From the NCBI RefSeq assembly GCF_900187365.1, contig NZ_FYDG01000002.1, positions 1 to 64,000 of the forward strand: a DNA stretch of 64,000 bases, written 5' to 3'. Source of the stretch: Rhodoblastus acidophilus (lineage in GTDB: Bacteria; Pseudomonadota; Alphaproteobacteria; Rhizobiales; Beijerinckiaceae). Positions 33,786-43,077 of this stretch are shown piece after piece. The stretch's first letter is position 1. Every line of letters starts with the position of its first letter. A program made the translations under genes and the position numbers. The notes under the pieces are model-generated. The model made no database searches, was not told where the DNA came from, and saw only the letters and a list, made by a program, of their open reading frames with translations.

Positions 33786-35171
33786 ATGAGCAATCAGATG
33801 TGGGGCGGCCGGTTCGCCAGCGGCCCCGACGCCATCATGGAAGAAATCAACGCCTCCATCGGTTTCGACTACCGCCTCGCCAAACAGGACATCGCCGGCT
33901 CCAAAGCCCATGTCGCCATGCTGGCCAAGCAGGGCATCGTCAGCGCCGCCGACGCCGAAACGATTTCCAAAGGTCTAGACGAGGTCGGCGCCGAAATCGA
34001 GTCGGGCGCCTTCGCCTTCTCCCGGGCGCTGGAAGACATTCACATGAATGTGGAATCGCGGCTGGCCGAAAAGATCGGCCCCACCGCCGGACGCCTGCAC
34101 ACGGCGCGCTCGCGCAACGATCAGGTCGCCGTCGATTTCAGGCTGTGGGTGCGCGACACCATCGACGAACTCGACGGCCAGCTGGCCGACCTGCAGGCCG
34201 CTTTGGTCGAGAAGGCGGAAAAATACGCCGAAGCGGTCATGCCCGGCTTCACCCACCTGCAATCGGCCCAGCCGGTGACGTTCGGCCACCACCTGCTCGC
34301 CTATGTCGAGATGATCGCGCGCGACCGGGGCAGGTTCCGCGACGCCCGCGTAAGGCTGAATGAATGCCCGCTCGGCGCCGCCGCTCTGGCCGGCACCTCG
34401 TTCCCGATCGACCGCTTCGCCACGGCGCAGGCGCTCGGCTTCGACCGCCCCACCGCCAATTCGCTCGACAGCGTGTCCGACCGCGATTTCGCGCTGGAAA
34501 CCCTGTCCGCCGCCGCCATCGCCGCCACGCATCTGTCGCGTTTCGCTGAGGAAATCGTGCTGTGGACCACGCCGCAGTTCGGCTTCATCGCCTTGTCCGA
34601 CAAGTTCACCACGGGCTCGTCGATCATGCCGCAAAAGCGCAATCCCGACGCCGCCGAACTGGTGCGCGGCAAGTCGGGCCGGGTCATCGGCGACCTCGCG
34701 GGCCTGCTGATCGTGATGAAGGGCCTGCCGCTGGCCTATTCCAAGGACATGCAGGAGGACAAGGAAGGCTGCTTCGATTCGCTGCAGAGCTTGTCGCTGT
34801 GCGTCGCCGCCATGGCGGGCATGGTGCGCGACATGACGCCGAAGCTGGAAAAGATGAAGGCGGCGGCCGGCTCGGGCTATTCCACCGCCACCGATCTCGC
34901 CGACTGGCTGGTGCGCGCGCTCAATCTGCCGTTCCGCCAGGCGCATCACGTCACCGGCCGCATCGTGGCGCTGGCCAGCCAATCCGGCAAGGAGCTGGAG
35001 CAGTTGACGCTGGCGGACATGCAGGGCGTCGAGCCGGCCATCACGTCGGAAGTGTTCAACGTGCTTGGCGTCGAAAAATCGGTGCGCAGCCGGCTGTCCT
35101 ATGGCGGCACGGCGCCGCAGAACGTGCTGGAGCAGGCGCGCGGCTGGAAGCAGCGGCTGGCGTCGAAATAA
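33786..35171 (+). CDS. argH: Argininosuccinate lyase
   Basis: ArgH splits argininosuccinate to arginine and fumarate, the last step of arginine synthesis. The 461-residue protein has the normal family length. It contains the fumarase/aspartase signature in [23 protein letters not shown] near the N-terminus, and [16 protein letters not shown] with its catalytic histidine. The ATG at 33786 has GGAG eight bases upstream, and the longer frame upstream is antisense to tlpA and was rejected. Because tlpA starts just 28 bp away on the other strand, the argH promoter must lie inside the tlpA reading frame. lptM and lysA follow. Confidence 0.96.
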   Translation: MSNQMWGGRFASGPDAIMEEINASIGFDYRLAKQDIAGSKAHVAMLAKQGIVSAADAETISKGLDEVGAEIESGAFAFSRALEDIHMNVESRLAEKIGPTAGRLHTARSRNDQVAVDFRLWVRDTIDELDGQLADLQAALVEKAEKYAEAVMPGFTHLQSAQPVTFGHHLLAYVEMIARDRGRFRDARVRLNECPLGAAALAGTSFPIDRFATAQALGFDRPTANSLDSVSDRDFALETLSAAAIAATHLSRFAEEIVLWTTPQFGFIALSDKFTTGSSIMPQKRNPDAAELVRGKSGRVIGDLAGLLIVMKGLPLAYSKDMQEDKEGCFDSLQSLSLCVAAMAGMVRDMTPKLEKMKAAAGSGYSTATDLADWLVRALNLPFRQAHHVTGRIVALASQSGKELEQLTLADMQGVEPAITSEVFNVLGVEKSVRSRLSYGGTAPQNVLEQARGWKQRLASK

Positions 35172-35182
35172 TTCGCAAACCG

Positions 35183-35203
35183 AGGCGCGACATTTTCGCG
35201 CCT
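35183..35203. terminator. Short hairpin between argH and lptM
   Basis: AGGCGCGA (35183-35190) pairs with TCGCGCCT (35196-35203) around the loop CATTT, shortly after the argH stop. Only TTCGGCTAT follows, so it is at most a partial terminator. It may adjust argH to lysA expression. Confidence 0.45.
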
Positions 35204-35238
35204 TCGGCTATAGTCCGCGCAAACGGAAAGGTTTCGCC

Positions 35239-35451
35239 TTGGCTGGAAAGATCCTTCGCGCCCTCACCATCGCCTCCCTGCTGTCGGGCGCGCTCGCGCT
35301 CGAAGGCTGCGGGCGAAAAGGCTATCCCGAGGCGCCCGCGACGGCGGAAACGCCGGCCAATTCGCCGCAAAAACTGCCGCGCGGCGTTCACGACGGCGCC
35401 CTCAAGGCCGGCGCGAGCAAACAACCCTCGCCCTTCGACATTCTGCTGTAA
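35239..35451 (+). CDS. lptM: LptM-like small lipoprotein
   Basis: The 70-residue protein has a lipoprotein signal peptide (ALTIASLLSGALALEGC) with the acylated cysteine in EGCGRKG, followed by a short proline-rich tail ending PSPFDILL. Small lipoproteins of this form next to lysA are the LptM (YifL) family, which helps oxidative maturation of the LPS translocon protein LptD at the outer membrane. I chose the TTG at 35239 because GGAAAGG lies seven bases upstream and the signal peptide then has normal length. It stops 5 bp before lysA, so the two are co-transcribed. The identification rests on lipobox, size and position. Confidence 0.75.
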   Translation: MAGKILRALTIASLLSGALALEGCGRKGYPEAPATAETPANSPQKLPRGVHDGALKAGASKQPSPFDILL

Positions 35452-35456
35452 ACGCC

Positions 35457-36725
35457 ATGCGCCATTTTGCTTATGAAAACGGCGTGCTGCACGCCGAAGG
35501 CCATCCCTTGCCGGCTCTGGCGCAGGAGGTGGACACCCCGTTCTATCTCTATAGCGCGGCGACGATCCGGCGGCATTTCAACGTGTTCTCGCAGGCCGTC
35601 GCCGATCTCGACGCGCTGGTCTGCTATGCGATGAAGGCCAATTCCAATCAGGCCATCCTGAAACTGCTCGGCGACATGGGCGCCGGCATGGATGTGGTGT
35701 CGGAAGGCGAGCTTTTGCGCGCCAAGGCGGCGGGCGTCCCCGGCGGGCGCATCACGTTTTCGGGCGTCGGCAAGACCGACCGCGAAATCGCTCTGGCGCT
35801 CGACCTCGGCATTTTCTGTTTTAACGTGGAGTCCGAGCCGGAGCTGGAGCGCATCGCGCAAATCGCCGCCGCGCGCGGGGCGGTCGCCCCAATCTCGGTG
35901 CGCGTCAATCCCGATGTGGACGCGAAAACCCACGCCAAAATCTCCACCGGCAAGTCGGAAAACAAGTTCGGCGTGCCGATTTCGGTGGCCGCCGACGTCT
36001 ATGACCGCGCCGCCAAACTGCCGGGCGTCCACATTTCCGGCGTGGACATGCACATCGGCTCGCAGATCACCGATCTCACCCCGTTCGACCACGCTTTCGC
36101 GCTGCTGGCCGGTTTCGTTGGCGAATTGCGCCGGCGCGGCCACACGATCGGCCATGTCGATCTCGGCGGCGGCCTGGGCATCCCCTATTCCGAGCAGGAC
36201 CATCCCGAAAGCTACCGTCCCGAGCTTTATGCGGAGATCGTGCGCCGCCACATCAAGCCGCTGGGCGTGAAGACGGTGTTCGAGCCGGGGCGGCTGATCG
36301 TCGGCAACGCCGGGGTGCTCGTCACCAAGGTCATCTATGTGAAGCGCGGCGCGGGGAAAAATTTCATCATCGTCGACGCCGCGATGAACGATCTGGTGCG
36401 GCCCACGCTCTACGAGGCGCATCACGACATTTTCCCGGTGGTTCAGCCGGAGGCGGGCGCGAAAACCCTCAAGGCCGATCTGGTCGGCCCGGTCTGCGAG
36501 ACCGGCGATTATCTCGCCAAGAACCGCGACCTGCCGGAGCCGCGCCCCGGCGACCTGCTGGCGGTGATGTCGGCGGGCGCCTATGGCGCGGCCCAGGCCT
36601 GCACCTACAACAGCCGCCTGCTGGTTCCCGAAGTGCTGGTGGATGGCGGCGAACATGCGGTCATCCGACCGCGCCTGCGTTATGAGGACTTGATCGGGCT
36701 CGACCGCGTTCCCAATTGGTTATGA
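35457..36725 (+). CDS. lysA: Diaminopimelate decarboxylase
   Basis: LysA removes carbon dioxide from meso-diaminopimelate to make lysine, using pyridoxal phosphate. The 422-residue protein has the PLP lysine in VCYAMKANSNQAI, the phosphate-binding GGGLGIPY, HIGSQITD, the substrate segment FEPGRLIVGNAG, and the catalytic cysteine region GPVCETGDYLAKNR. The fold is the alanine-racemase-like type III PLP barrel with a C-terminal beta domain. The length is typical. It begins 5 bp after the small lipoprotein gene and is followed 27 bp later by the DUF4175 gene, so argH-lptM-lysA and possibly the next gene form one transcription unit. Confidence 0.96.
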   Translation: MRHFAYENGVLHAEGHPLPALAQEVDTPFYLYSAATIRRHFNVFSQAVADLDALVCYAMKANSNQAILKLLGDMGAGMDVVSEGELLRAKAAGVPGGRITFSGVGKTDREIALALDLGIFCFNVESEPELERIAQIAAARGAVAPISVRVNPDVDAKTHAKISTGKSENKFGVPISVAADVYDRAAKLPGVHISGVDMHIGSQITDLTPFDHAFALLAGFVGELRRRGHTIGHVDLGGGLGIPYSEQDHPESYRPELYAEIVRRHIKPLGVKTVFEPGRLIVGNAGVLVTKVIYVKRGAGKNFIIVDAAMNDLVRPTLYEAHHDIFPVVQPEAGAKTLKADLVGPVCETGDYLAKNRDLPEPRPGDLLAVMSAGAYGAAQACTYNSRLLVPEVLVDGGEHAVIRPRLRYEDLIGLDRVPNWL

Positions 36726-36752
36726 CGAGGTCATGACGGCGCCGGAGACAGC

Positions 36753-39209
36753 ATGAACAGTGAGCAGGGAGACGACCTGCGCGCCGCCCGAGACGTGCGG
36801 TCCGCCCGGACGCGCCTGAACCTGCTGACGTTTCTGACGCAACTCACCCTGTTTCTCGACTCCCTGGCCGCGCTGTTGGCGCCCGCCGTGGCCGTCGCGG
36901 TCGGGTTCGCGGCGCTGTCCTGGACCGGTCTGTGGCTGGACGCGCCGCCGGCCGGACGCATCGTCGGCGGACTGGCCCTTGGCGCGCTGCTGCTGGCGGC
37001 GCTGGCCCGCCTGCGCCATCTGCGCTGGATTTCCCGCAGCGAAGCCCGCGCCGTGCTCGACCGTGGACGCGAGGACGCACCCGCCGACGCGCTGGCCGAC
37101 GTTCTGGCCAATGCCGATCAAAGCCCGTCGGGCGGGCCGACCAGCCTGCTGTGGGCGGCGCATCTGCGGCGCGCGCGGCGCAAGATCGGGCGGCTGCGCG
37201 CCCCCCTGCCCGCGCCGCGCCCGTTCGCGCACGATCCGTTCGGCCTCGGCGCGCTGGCGGTTCTCGCGCTCTGCGCCACGGCCTTTGTCGCCGGGCCGGA
37301 AAAATACATTCGCCTCGCCGCCGCCTTCGACTGGCGCGCCTTTTCCTCCGGCGCCGGCGCGCGCGTCGACCTGTGGATCGACCCGCCGCGCTACACCGGC
37401 AAGCCGCCGCTGGTGCTCACGCTCAACCAGCCGGGCGAGCAAAGCCTGTCCGCCCCGGTCGGGTCGCTGGTGGCGGCGCGCGGCGCGCCGGGGGCGCTCG
37501 GCCTGACCGCCTCGGACGGCCTGGAGCCTGCGCCCGCCAAGGGCGACGAAAGACATTTCCTGCTGCGCGGCGACGCCCGGCTGGCGCTCTCCGGCCCCGC
37601 CTCCGGGACTTTCGCGATTCACGCCGAGCCGGACAAGCCTCCGACAATCGCCGTGGTCGGCGACATCAAGGTCAACGCGCGCGGATCTTTCACGCTGACC
37701 TATCGCATCGCCGACGATTACGGCGCGCGCGACGCCCGCATCGCGGCGCGGCCGCTGGAAACGCCGGGCCGGGCGCTCGAAGCTCCGCCGCAGGCGGCGC
37801 TGGATCTGCCGGCGGAGCCAGGAGGCCTGGGCGAAGCGCGGACCACGCTGGATTGGAGCGACAGCCCCTATGCCGGGCGCCCGGTGGAGCTGCGCCTGAG
37901 CGTGCATGACGAAGCGGGGCAGGAAGGCGAGGCGGTGATCGGCCCCATCGTGCTTCCGGCCAAGCCGCTGAAAAATCCGCTGGCGCTGGCGCTGGCCGAA
38001 CAGCGGCAAAACCTCGCCCTCAACGCCGACCGGCGGGCGCCGACGCTGCTGGCGCTGGAGGCGCTGGATTTCGCGCCCGATCTGTTCACGCCCAAGCTCG
38101 GCGTGCATCTTGGCCTGCGCTATGGCCTCACGGCCCTGCGCCGCGCCCGCAACGACGCCGATCTGCGCGAGGTCGCCGACCATTTGTGGGCCATGGCGCT
38201 ACAGATCGAGGACGGCGAGATGTCCCAGGCCGAGCGCGACCTCCGCGCGGCGGAAAAGGCGCTGCGCGACGCCATGAAGGCCGGCGCGCCAAAAGAGGAG
38301 ATCGACCGCCTCGCCCGCGACCTGCAGAAGGCGATGGAGAATTTTCTGGCGGAAATGGCCAACCGGGCGCAGCACCGGCAGGGCGAAAGCCAGACCGGCG
38401 AGGGCCAGTCGGTGTCGCCGGAAGATTTCCAGAAAATGCTGGAGCAGATGAAAAAGGCCATGGAGGACGGCGATATGGAGACCGCCCAGGCCCTGCTCGA
38501 CCAGATGCAATCGCTGCTGGAGAATCTGCAGAACGCCGAGGGCGGCCCGTCGCAGAAGTCGCGCAGCCGTCAGGCCCGCCGCGACCTCGACCGTCTCATG
38601 CGCGAACAGCAGCGGCTGCGCGACGAAACCGCCGATCAAGAGCGGCGCAAGGATCAGCTGGGATCGCCCGGCCAGATGGCGCAACCCGGCGAAGACCAGA
38701 AACAGGGACAGAAGCCGGGCCAAAAGAGCGGCAAGGGCAAGGGCGACAAGCCCGGCACCGGCGACGCTCTGGAGCAGCGGCAGGGTCAATTGCGCGACAA
38801 GCTCGACGCCCTGCGGCGCGGCGCGCCGGGCATGGACGGCAAGGCGGCGGACGGGCTGAAACAGGCCGAGGAGGCCATGAAAGGCGCCGAGGAGGCCCTG
38901 AAGCAGGGCGACGACGGCCAGGCCATGGCCGAGCAGCAGCGCGCGCTCGACCGGATGGGCCAAAGCGCGGGGGAACTGGCCAAGGGCGAGAAGGACGGCG
39001 ATTCCCAGGAGGCGGGGGGCCAGAAGCGCGGCGGACGCGACCGGAACGGCGAAGGCCCGTTCGACAACGCCCAGCGCGGCGACGGCGTCAAGGCCACGGC
39101 GGCGCAGCGGGCGCGGCGGATTCTCGACGAATTGCGCCAGCGGCTGTCCGATCCCAGCCGCGCCCAGGAGGAGCTGGACTACCTCGAACGGCTGATCCGC
39201 CCGAATTGA
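36753..39209 (+). CDS. DUF4175 (TIGR02302-type) large membrane protein
   Basis: The 818-residue protein has two N-terminal membrane helices (about 28-55 and 68-88) and a third near 168-188. A periplasmic-looking domain rich in beta strands follows (about 190-420). The C-terminal half (about 470-815) is long and very rich in Gln, Glu, Lys and Gly, with repeated predicted helices (EKALRDAMKAG, KKAMEDGDMETAQALLDQM, GEDQKQGQKPGQKSGK). This is the architecture of the alphaproteobacterial DUF4175 family, which commonly sits next to lysA. No function is established. It starts 27 bp after lysA. The adenosyltransferase gene follows after 61 bp. Confidence 0.85.
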   Translation: MNSEQGDDLRAARDVRSARTRLNLLTFLTQLTLFLDSLAALLAPAVAVAVGFAALSWTGLWLDAPPAGRIVGGLALGALLLAALARLRHLRWISRSEARAVLDRGREDAPADALADVLANADQSPSGGPTSLLWAAHLRRARRKIGRLRAPLPAPRPFAHDPFGLGALAVLALCATAFVAGPEKYIRLAAAFDWRAFSSGAGARVDLWIDPPRYTGKPPLVLTLNQPGEQSLSAPVGSLVAARGAPGALGLTASDGLEPAPAKGDERHFLLRGDARLALSGPASGTFAIHAEPDKPPTIAVVGDIKVNARGSFTLTYRIADDYGARDARIAARPLETPGRALEAPPQAALDLPAEPGGLGEARTTLDWSDSPYAGRPVELRLSVHDEAGQEGEAVIGPIVLPAKPLKNPLALALAEQRQNLALNADRRAPTLLALEALDFAPDLFTPKLGVHLGLRYGLTALRRARNDADLREVADHLWAMALQIEDGEMSQAERDLRAAEKALRDAMKAGAPKEEIDRLARDLQKAMENFLAEMANRAQHRQGESQTGEGQSVSPEDFQKMLEQMKKAMEDGDMETAQALLDQMQSLLENLQNAEGGPSQKSRSRQARRDLDRLMREQQRLRDETADQERRKDQLGSPGQMAQPGEDQKQGQKPGQKSGKGKGDKPGTGDALEQRQGQLRDKLDALRRGAPGMDGKAADGLKQAEEAMKGAEEALKQGDDGQAMAEQQRALDRMGQSAGELAKGEKDGDSQEAGGQKRGGRDRNGEGPFDNAQRGDGVKATAAQRARRILDELRQRLSDPSRAQEELDYLERLIRPN

Positions 39210-39270
39210 TTTCGCTCTTCCGTTCGCGGCGTTTCCGCGTCATTGTGCGGCGCAAACGACAGCAGGACTC

Positions 39271-39846
39271 ATGGTCAGACTGAACAAAATCTACACCCGC
39301 GCCGGCGACGACGGCACAACGGGGCTTTCCGATGGCGCGCGACGGCCGAAATGCGATCCCCGCGTCGAAGCCTATGGCGCGATCGACGAAACCAATTCCG
39401 TGATCGGCGCGGCGCGGCTCTCGACCCGCGATCTGCCCGAACTCGACGCCATGCTGGAGCGCATCCAGAACGATCTGTTCGACCTCGGCGCCGATCTCGC
39501 CACCCCGCCCGCCGACAAGCCGCCGGAGTTCGAACCGCTGCGGGTGATCGGCAGCCAGGTCGAACGGCTGGAGCGCGAGATCGACGCGCTGAACGCCCGC
39601 CTCGCGCCGCTGCGCTCCTTCGTGCTGCCGGGCGGCTCCCCCGCCGCCGCCGGGCTGCATCTCGCCCGCGCCGTATCGCGCCGGGCGGAACGCCGCATGG
39701 TGGAGGCCCAGCGCAAGGGCGAGGAGATCGGGGCGCCGGCGCTGGCCTATGTCAACCGCCTGTCCGACTTCCTGTTCGTGGCGGCGCGGGTCGCCAATGC
39801 CGATGGCGCGACGGATGTGCTCTGGCGCCCGGGGGCGACCCGATGA
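39271..39846 (+). CDS. pduO: PduO-type cob(I)alamin adenosyltransferase
   Basis: The enzyme transfers the adenosyl group of ATP to cob(I)alamin to make coenzyme B12. The 191-residue protein has the PduO/ATR signature YTRAGDDGTTGLSDG with the ATP-binding residues, then KCDPRVEAYGAIDETNS, and near the C-terminus YVNRLSDFLFVAAR. The fold is a trimeric five-helix bundle and the length is normal. No B12 riboswitch or B12-dependent enzyme is in the window, so its client (for example methylmalonyl-CoA mutase) lies elsewhere. It ends 136 bp before etfB. Confidence 0.94.
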   Translation: MVRLNKIYTRAGDDGTTGLSDGARRPKCDPRVEAYGAIDETNSVIGAARLSTRDLPELDAMLERIQNDLFDLGADLATPPADKPPEFEPLRVIGSQVERLEREIDALNARLAPLRSFVLPGGSPAAAGLHLARAVSRRAERRMVEAQRKGEEIGAPALAYVNRLSDFLFVAARVANADGATDVLWRPGATR

Positions 39847-39897
39847 AGGGCGGCCCGGTGAGGGCGGAGCCGAACTTTTTTCCAAGCGCTGTCACAA

Positions 39898-39926
39898 TTG
39901 ACTCAAACTTCCGCCCCGACTAACAG
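39898..39926 (+). promoter_or_regulatory. Possible sigma70-type promoter for etfBA
   Basis: TTGACT (39898-39903) and TAACAG (39921-39926) are separated by 17 bp, 57 bp before the etfB ATG. The -35 is good and the -10 only moderate. GGGAGG just before etfB is the ribosome-binding site. Confidence 0.4.
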
Positions 39927-39982
39927 ATCGAGACGGATGATTAGATCATACCTAAACTATTCCAGCCGGGAGGTTCAAGCCG

Positions 39983-40732
39983 ATGAAACTGCTCGTGCCC
40001 GTGAAACGGGTCGTTGATTATAACGTGAAGATCCGCGTCAAGGCGGACGGGTCGGGCGTCGAGTTGGCGAACGTCAAGATGTCGATGAATCCCTTCGACG
40101 AAATCGCCGTCGAGGAGGCGCTGCGCCTCAAGGAAGCCGGCAAGGCGACCGAAGTGGTGGTGGTCTCCATCGGGCCGCAGCAGGCGACCGAAACCCTGCG
40201 CACCGGTCTCGCCATGGGCGCGGATCGCGGCATTCTGGTCAAGACCGACGAGACCGTCGAGCCGCTGGCCGTCGCCAAGATCCTGAAAGCCGTGGCGCAG
40301 GAGGAGCAGCCCGGTCTGATCATCCTGGGCAAGCAGGCGATCGACGACGATTCCAACCAGACGGGCCAGATGCTCGCCGCCCTGCTCGGCTGGGGCCAGG
40401 GCACGTTCGCGTCCAAGGTGGAGATCGCCGAGGGGACGGTCGACGTGACCCGCGAAGTCGACGGCGGCCTGCAGACGGTGACGCTAAAGACGCCGGCGGT
40501 GGTGACCACCGATCTGCGCCTCAACGAGCCGCGCTACGCCTCGCTGCCCAACATCATGAAGGCGAAGAAGAAGCCGATCGCCGAGAAAACCCCCGCCGAT
40601 TACGGCGTCGACGTGGCGCCGCGTCTCAAGGTGCTGAAGACCGCCGAGCCCGCCGCGCGCAAGGCGGGCGTGAAGGTCGGCTCGGTGGCCGAGCTGGTGG
40701 CGAAACTCAAGGATGAGGCCGGAGTGCTCTGA
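39983..40732 (+). CDS. etfB: Electron transfer flavoprotein subunit beta
   Basis: EtfB is the AMP-binding subunit of ETF, which collects electrons from acyl-CoA and related dehydrogenases and passes them to ETF-quinone oxidoreductase. The 249-residue protein has the standard start [19 protein letters not shown] and the family signature [22 protein letters not shown]. The AMP region is [17 protein letters not shown] and the recognition-loop segment is [19 protein letters not shown]. Its stop and the etfA start overlap by one base (TGATG), which couples their translation. The dehydrogenase gene downstream fits a role in fatty-acid or hydroxybutyrate metabolism. Confidence 0.96.
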   Translation: MKLLVPVKRVVDYNVKIRVKADGSGVELANVKMSMNPFDEIAVEEALRLKEAGKATEVVVVSIGPQQATETLRTGLAMGADRGILVKTDETVEPLAVAKILKAVAQEEQPGLIILGKQAIDDDSNQTGQMLAALLGWGQGTFASKVEIAEGTVDVTREVDGGLQTVTLKTPAVVTTDLRLNEPRYASLPNIMKAKKKPIAEKTPADYGVDVAPRLKVLKTAEPAARKAGVKVGSVAELVAKLKDEAGVL

Positions 40733-41673
40733 TGACGACCCTTCTTCTCGCTGAAGTTCACGGCGGCAAGCTGAACGACGCCACCGCCAAGGCCCTGACC
40801 GCCGCCCGCGCGCTGGGCGCGCCCGTGCATATTCTCGTCGCCGGCGGGACCGACGAAGCGGCCCAGGCCGCCGCCCGGCTCGAAGGCGTGGAAAAGGTGC
40901 TGACCGTTTCCACCGATGGCCTCAAGCACGGCCTCGCCGAGCCGCTGGGCGACCTGATCGTGGCGCTGGCGTCGGGCTATGACGCCCTCGTCGCCCCGGC
41001 CACCTCGAACGGCAAGAACGTGCTGCCGCGCGTCGCCGCCCTGCTCGATGTGGCGCAGGTGTCGGAAATCTCCAAGGTTGTGTCGCCCGACACGTTCGAG
41101 CGCCCGATCTACGCCGGCAATGCGCTCCAGACCGTTCAGGCGACGGATGCGAAGAAGGTGATCACGGTCCGCACCTCGACCTTCGCCGCGACCGGCGAAG
41201 GCGGTTCCGCGCTGGTCGAGGCTGTGACGGCGCCGGCGGATTCCAGCCTGTCCGCGTTCAAGAGCGAGGCTTTGGCCGTTTCGGATCGCCCGGAGCTGAC
41301 TTCCGCAAAAATCATCATTTCCGGCGGCCGCGCCATGGCCAATGCGGAAAACTTCAAGACCTACATCGAGCCGGTCGCCGACAAGCTCGGCGCGGCCATG
41401 GGCGCCTCGCGCGCCGCGGTGGACGCCGGCTACGCCCCCAACGACTGGCAGGTCGGCCAGACCGGCAAGGTGGTGGCGCCGGAGCTTTACATCGCCTGCG
41501 GCATTTCCGGCGCGATCCAGCATCTGGCCGGCATGAAGGACTCCAAAGTGATCGTGGCGATCAACAAGGACGAGGAGGCGCCGATCTTCCAGGTGGCCGA
41601 TTACGGACTTGTCGCGGACCTTTACCAGGCCCTTCCCGAAATGAAGGAAGAACTGGGCAAGATCGGCCGCTGA
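40732..41673 (+). CDS. etfA: Electron transfer flavoprotein subunit alpha
   Basis: EtfA is the FAD-binding subunit paired with EtfB. The 313-residue protein has the expected N-terminal domain and the C-terminal FAD domain (about 190-313). The latter contains [50 protein letters not shown] and [21 protein letters not shown]. It is the non-bifurcating, housekeeping type in length and motif. It follows etfB with a one-base overlap. A nine-base-pair hairpin lies between its stop and the next gene, which encodes a 3-hydroxyacyl-CoA dehydrogenase. Confidence 0.96.
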   Translation: MTTLLLAEVHGGKLNDATAKALTAARALGAPVHILVAGGTDEAAQAAARLEGVEKVLTVSTDGLKHGLAEPLGDLIVALASGYDALVAPATSNGKNVLPRVAALLDVAQVSEISKVVSPDTFERPIYAGNALQTVQATDAKKVITVRTSTFAATGEGGSALVEAVTAPADSSLSAFKSEALAVSDRPELTSAKIIISGGRAMANAENFKTYIEPVADKLGAAMGASRAAVDAGYAPNDWQVGQTGKVVAPELYIACGISGAIQHLAGMKDSKVIVAINKDEEAPIFQVADYGLVADLYQALPEMKEELGKIGR

Positions 41674-41739
41674 TCTCTGAACGAATAGGAGCGCGATAGC
41701 GGCGCCAAAAGACCGCAATCGACTCTAGACCTATGGACT

Positions 41740-41768
41740 GGCGGCGATTAGGCCCTATGATCGCCGCC
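41740..41768 (+). terminator. Hairpin between etfA and the hydroxyacyl-CoA dehydrogenase gene
   Basis: GGCGGCGAT (41740-41748) pairs perfectly with ATCGCCGCC (41760-41768) around an 11-base loop, 24 bp before the next ATG. Without a T-run it may be an attenuator or processing site rather than a full terminator. Confidence 0.4.
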
Positions 41769-41792
41769 GGTTCCACCCTGCGGGAATGACAC

Positions 41793-42674
41793 ATGAGTTT
41801 CGAGATTCGCAAAATCGGCGTCGTCGGAGCCGGCCAGATGGGGTGCGGCATCGCCCAGGTCAGCGCGGCCGCGGGTTTCGAAGTTCTTCTCAATGACATA
41901 TCGGCGGAGCGGATCGAGGCCGGCATCGCCCGGATCGGGGCCAATCTCGGCCGGCAGGTCGACCGCGGCGGCATGACGGACGGGGAACGCGAGGCCACCC
42001 TCGCCCGCATCAAGCCCGCCCTCGGCTTCTCCGCGCTGGCGAACGCCGATCTGGCGATGGAGGCCGCCTCCGAAAACGAGGAGGTGAAGCGCGCCATTTT
42101 CAACGACCTCTGCGCCCATCTCAAGCCGGAGGCGATCGTCGCCACCAACACCTCGTCCATCTCCATCACGCGCCTCGGCTCGGCCACCGACCGCCCCGGC
42201 CGCTTCATCGGCATTCATTTCATGAATCCGGTGCCGCGCATGCAGCTGGTCGAACTGATTCGCGGCATCGCCACCGAGGACGACACATTCGCGGCGGCCA
42301 AAGTCTTTATCGAGAAGCTGCACAAGACGGTCACCGTCTCCGAGGATTTCCCGGCCTTCATCGTCAACCGCATCCTGCTGCCGATGATCAACGAGGCCAT
42401 TTATACGCTCTACGAGGGCGTGGGGTCGGTGGACGCCATCGACACCGCCATGCGGCTGGGCGCCAATCACCCAATGGGACCGCTGCAACTCGCCGACTTC
42501 ATCGGCTTGGACACCTGCCTGTCGGTGATGCAGGTGCTGCACGAGGGCTTGGCTGATTCGAAATATCGGCCCTGCCCGCTGCTGGTGAAATATGTCGAAG
42601 CGGGCTGGCTCGGCCGCAAGACGCAGCGCGGCTTTTACGACTACCGCAGCGGCGCCCCGATTCCAACCCGCTGA
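41793..42674 (+). CDS. 3-hydroxybutyryl-CoA (3-hydroxyacyl-CoA) dehydrogenase
   Basis: The 293-residue NAD(P)-dependent enzyme interconverts 3-hydroxyacyl-CoA and acetoacyl-CoA and is probably specific for the short chain. It has the Rossmann motif VVGAGQMGCGIAQVSA near the N-terminus. The catalytic Ser/His/Glu region is NTSSISITRL and GIHFMNPVPRMQLVELI. The helical C-terminal domain starts at about 190 (FIVNRILLPMINEAIYTLYEG) and has the dimer segment GPLQLADFIGLDTCL. The length is that of stand-alone PaaH/Hbd enzymes. Together with ETF upstream it points to beta-oxidation or polyhydroxybutyrate turnover. Confidence 0.93.
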   Translation: MSFEIRKIGVVGAGQMGCGIAQVSAAAGFEVLLNDISAERIEAGIARIGANLGRQVDRGGMTDGEREATLARIKPALGFSALANADLAMEAASENEEVKRAIFNDLCAHLKPEAIVATNTSSISITRLGSATDRPGRFIGIHFMNPVPRMQLVELIRGIATEDDTFAAAKVFIEKLHKTVTVSEDFPAFIVNRILLPMINEAIYTLYEGVGSVDAIDTAMRLGANHPMGPLQLADFIGLDTCLSVMQVLHEGLADSKYRPCPLLVKYVEAGWLGRKTQRGFYDYRSGAPIPTR

Positions 42675-42710
42675 CGCAATGCGCTAAATCAACAAATCCC
42701 TAACAGAGCC

Positions 42711-42738
42711 TTCACAAAGGCGTCATCAAGCCTATAGA
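42711..42738 (+). promoter_or_regulatory. Possible promoter for the small-ORF/HNH unit
   Basis: TTCACA (42711-42716) and TATAGA (42733-42738) are 16 bp apart, about 60 bp ahead of the first small ORF. It is the only reasonable promoter-like pair I see in the 399 bp between the dehydrogenase and HNH genes. Confidence 0.4.
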
Positions 42739-42799
42739 TTATCGCCGACAAGGAATCGGGGGTGGACTCGTTCGCCCGACCGGTTTACGGAGACGGCGC

Positions 42800-42919
42800 A
42801 TGATCCTTCATGAGTGGCCTAGTTCCGAAATTATCCAGGACACGGCGCCCGCCGTGGGCCGGGCTTTCGCGCCCGTAAGGATCCATCCCCTCCATCTCAG
42901 GACTCGGAGGGCGGGATGA
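42800..42919 (+). CDS. Candidate 39-residue leader ORF
   Basis: An ATG at 42800 with GGAGA six bases upstream opens a frame of 39 codons (begins MILHEWPSSEIIQDTAP, ends RTRRAG). Its TGA overlaps the ATG of a second small ORF in an ATGA arrangement. There is no recognisable domain. The strong ribosome-binding site and the coupled start are the only evidence that it is translated. It may equally be a chance frame in a GC-rich leader. Confidence 0.35.
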   Translation: MILHEWPSSEIIQDTAPAVGRAFAPVRIHPLHLRTRRAG

Positions 42920-42923
42920 GCGC
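42895..42923 (+). repeat. Initiation-region repeat, copy A
   Basis: The 29 bases spanning the GGAGG and ATGA before the second small ORF match the 29 bases before the HNH gene (43053-43081) at 24 positions, at a spacing of 158 bp. The shared core is CGGAGG-N-CGG-N-ATGA-N-CGC. Confidence 0.6.
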
Positions 42924-43077
42924 CGCGTTTCTGCATTCTTCCCTCGGGACTGATGCGGAGACGCCGCCACCGCCCCACGCATCCGTTTTTTCGCCTCCCC
43001 TCTCCCCGGTCGCGCGGCCGGGGCTGTGCGCGTGTGGGAATTTCCCTGACATTCTCACGACACGGAGGACGGAATGA
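42916..43077 (+). CDS. Candidate 53-residue ORF coupled to the HNH gene
   Basis: An ATG at 42916 with GGAGGG four bases upstream opens 53 codons (begins MSAAFLHSSLGTDAE, ends TRRTE). Its start overlaps the stop of the 39-codon ORF, and its TGA (43075-43077) overlaps the ATG of the HNH gene at 43074. The product is proline-rich and unlike any family I know. The chain of two ATGA overlaps, each with a good ribosome-binding site, argues for real translation or for a history of duplication of the HNH start region. Confidence 0.4.
   Translation: MSAAFLHSSLGTDAETPPPPHASVFSPPLSPVARPGLCACGNFPDILTTRRTE

Noticed and set aside
39847-39982. Cobalamin riboswitch next to the adenosyltransferase gene
   Set aside because: No B12-box-like conserved core is visible in the flanking intergenic sequence.
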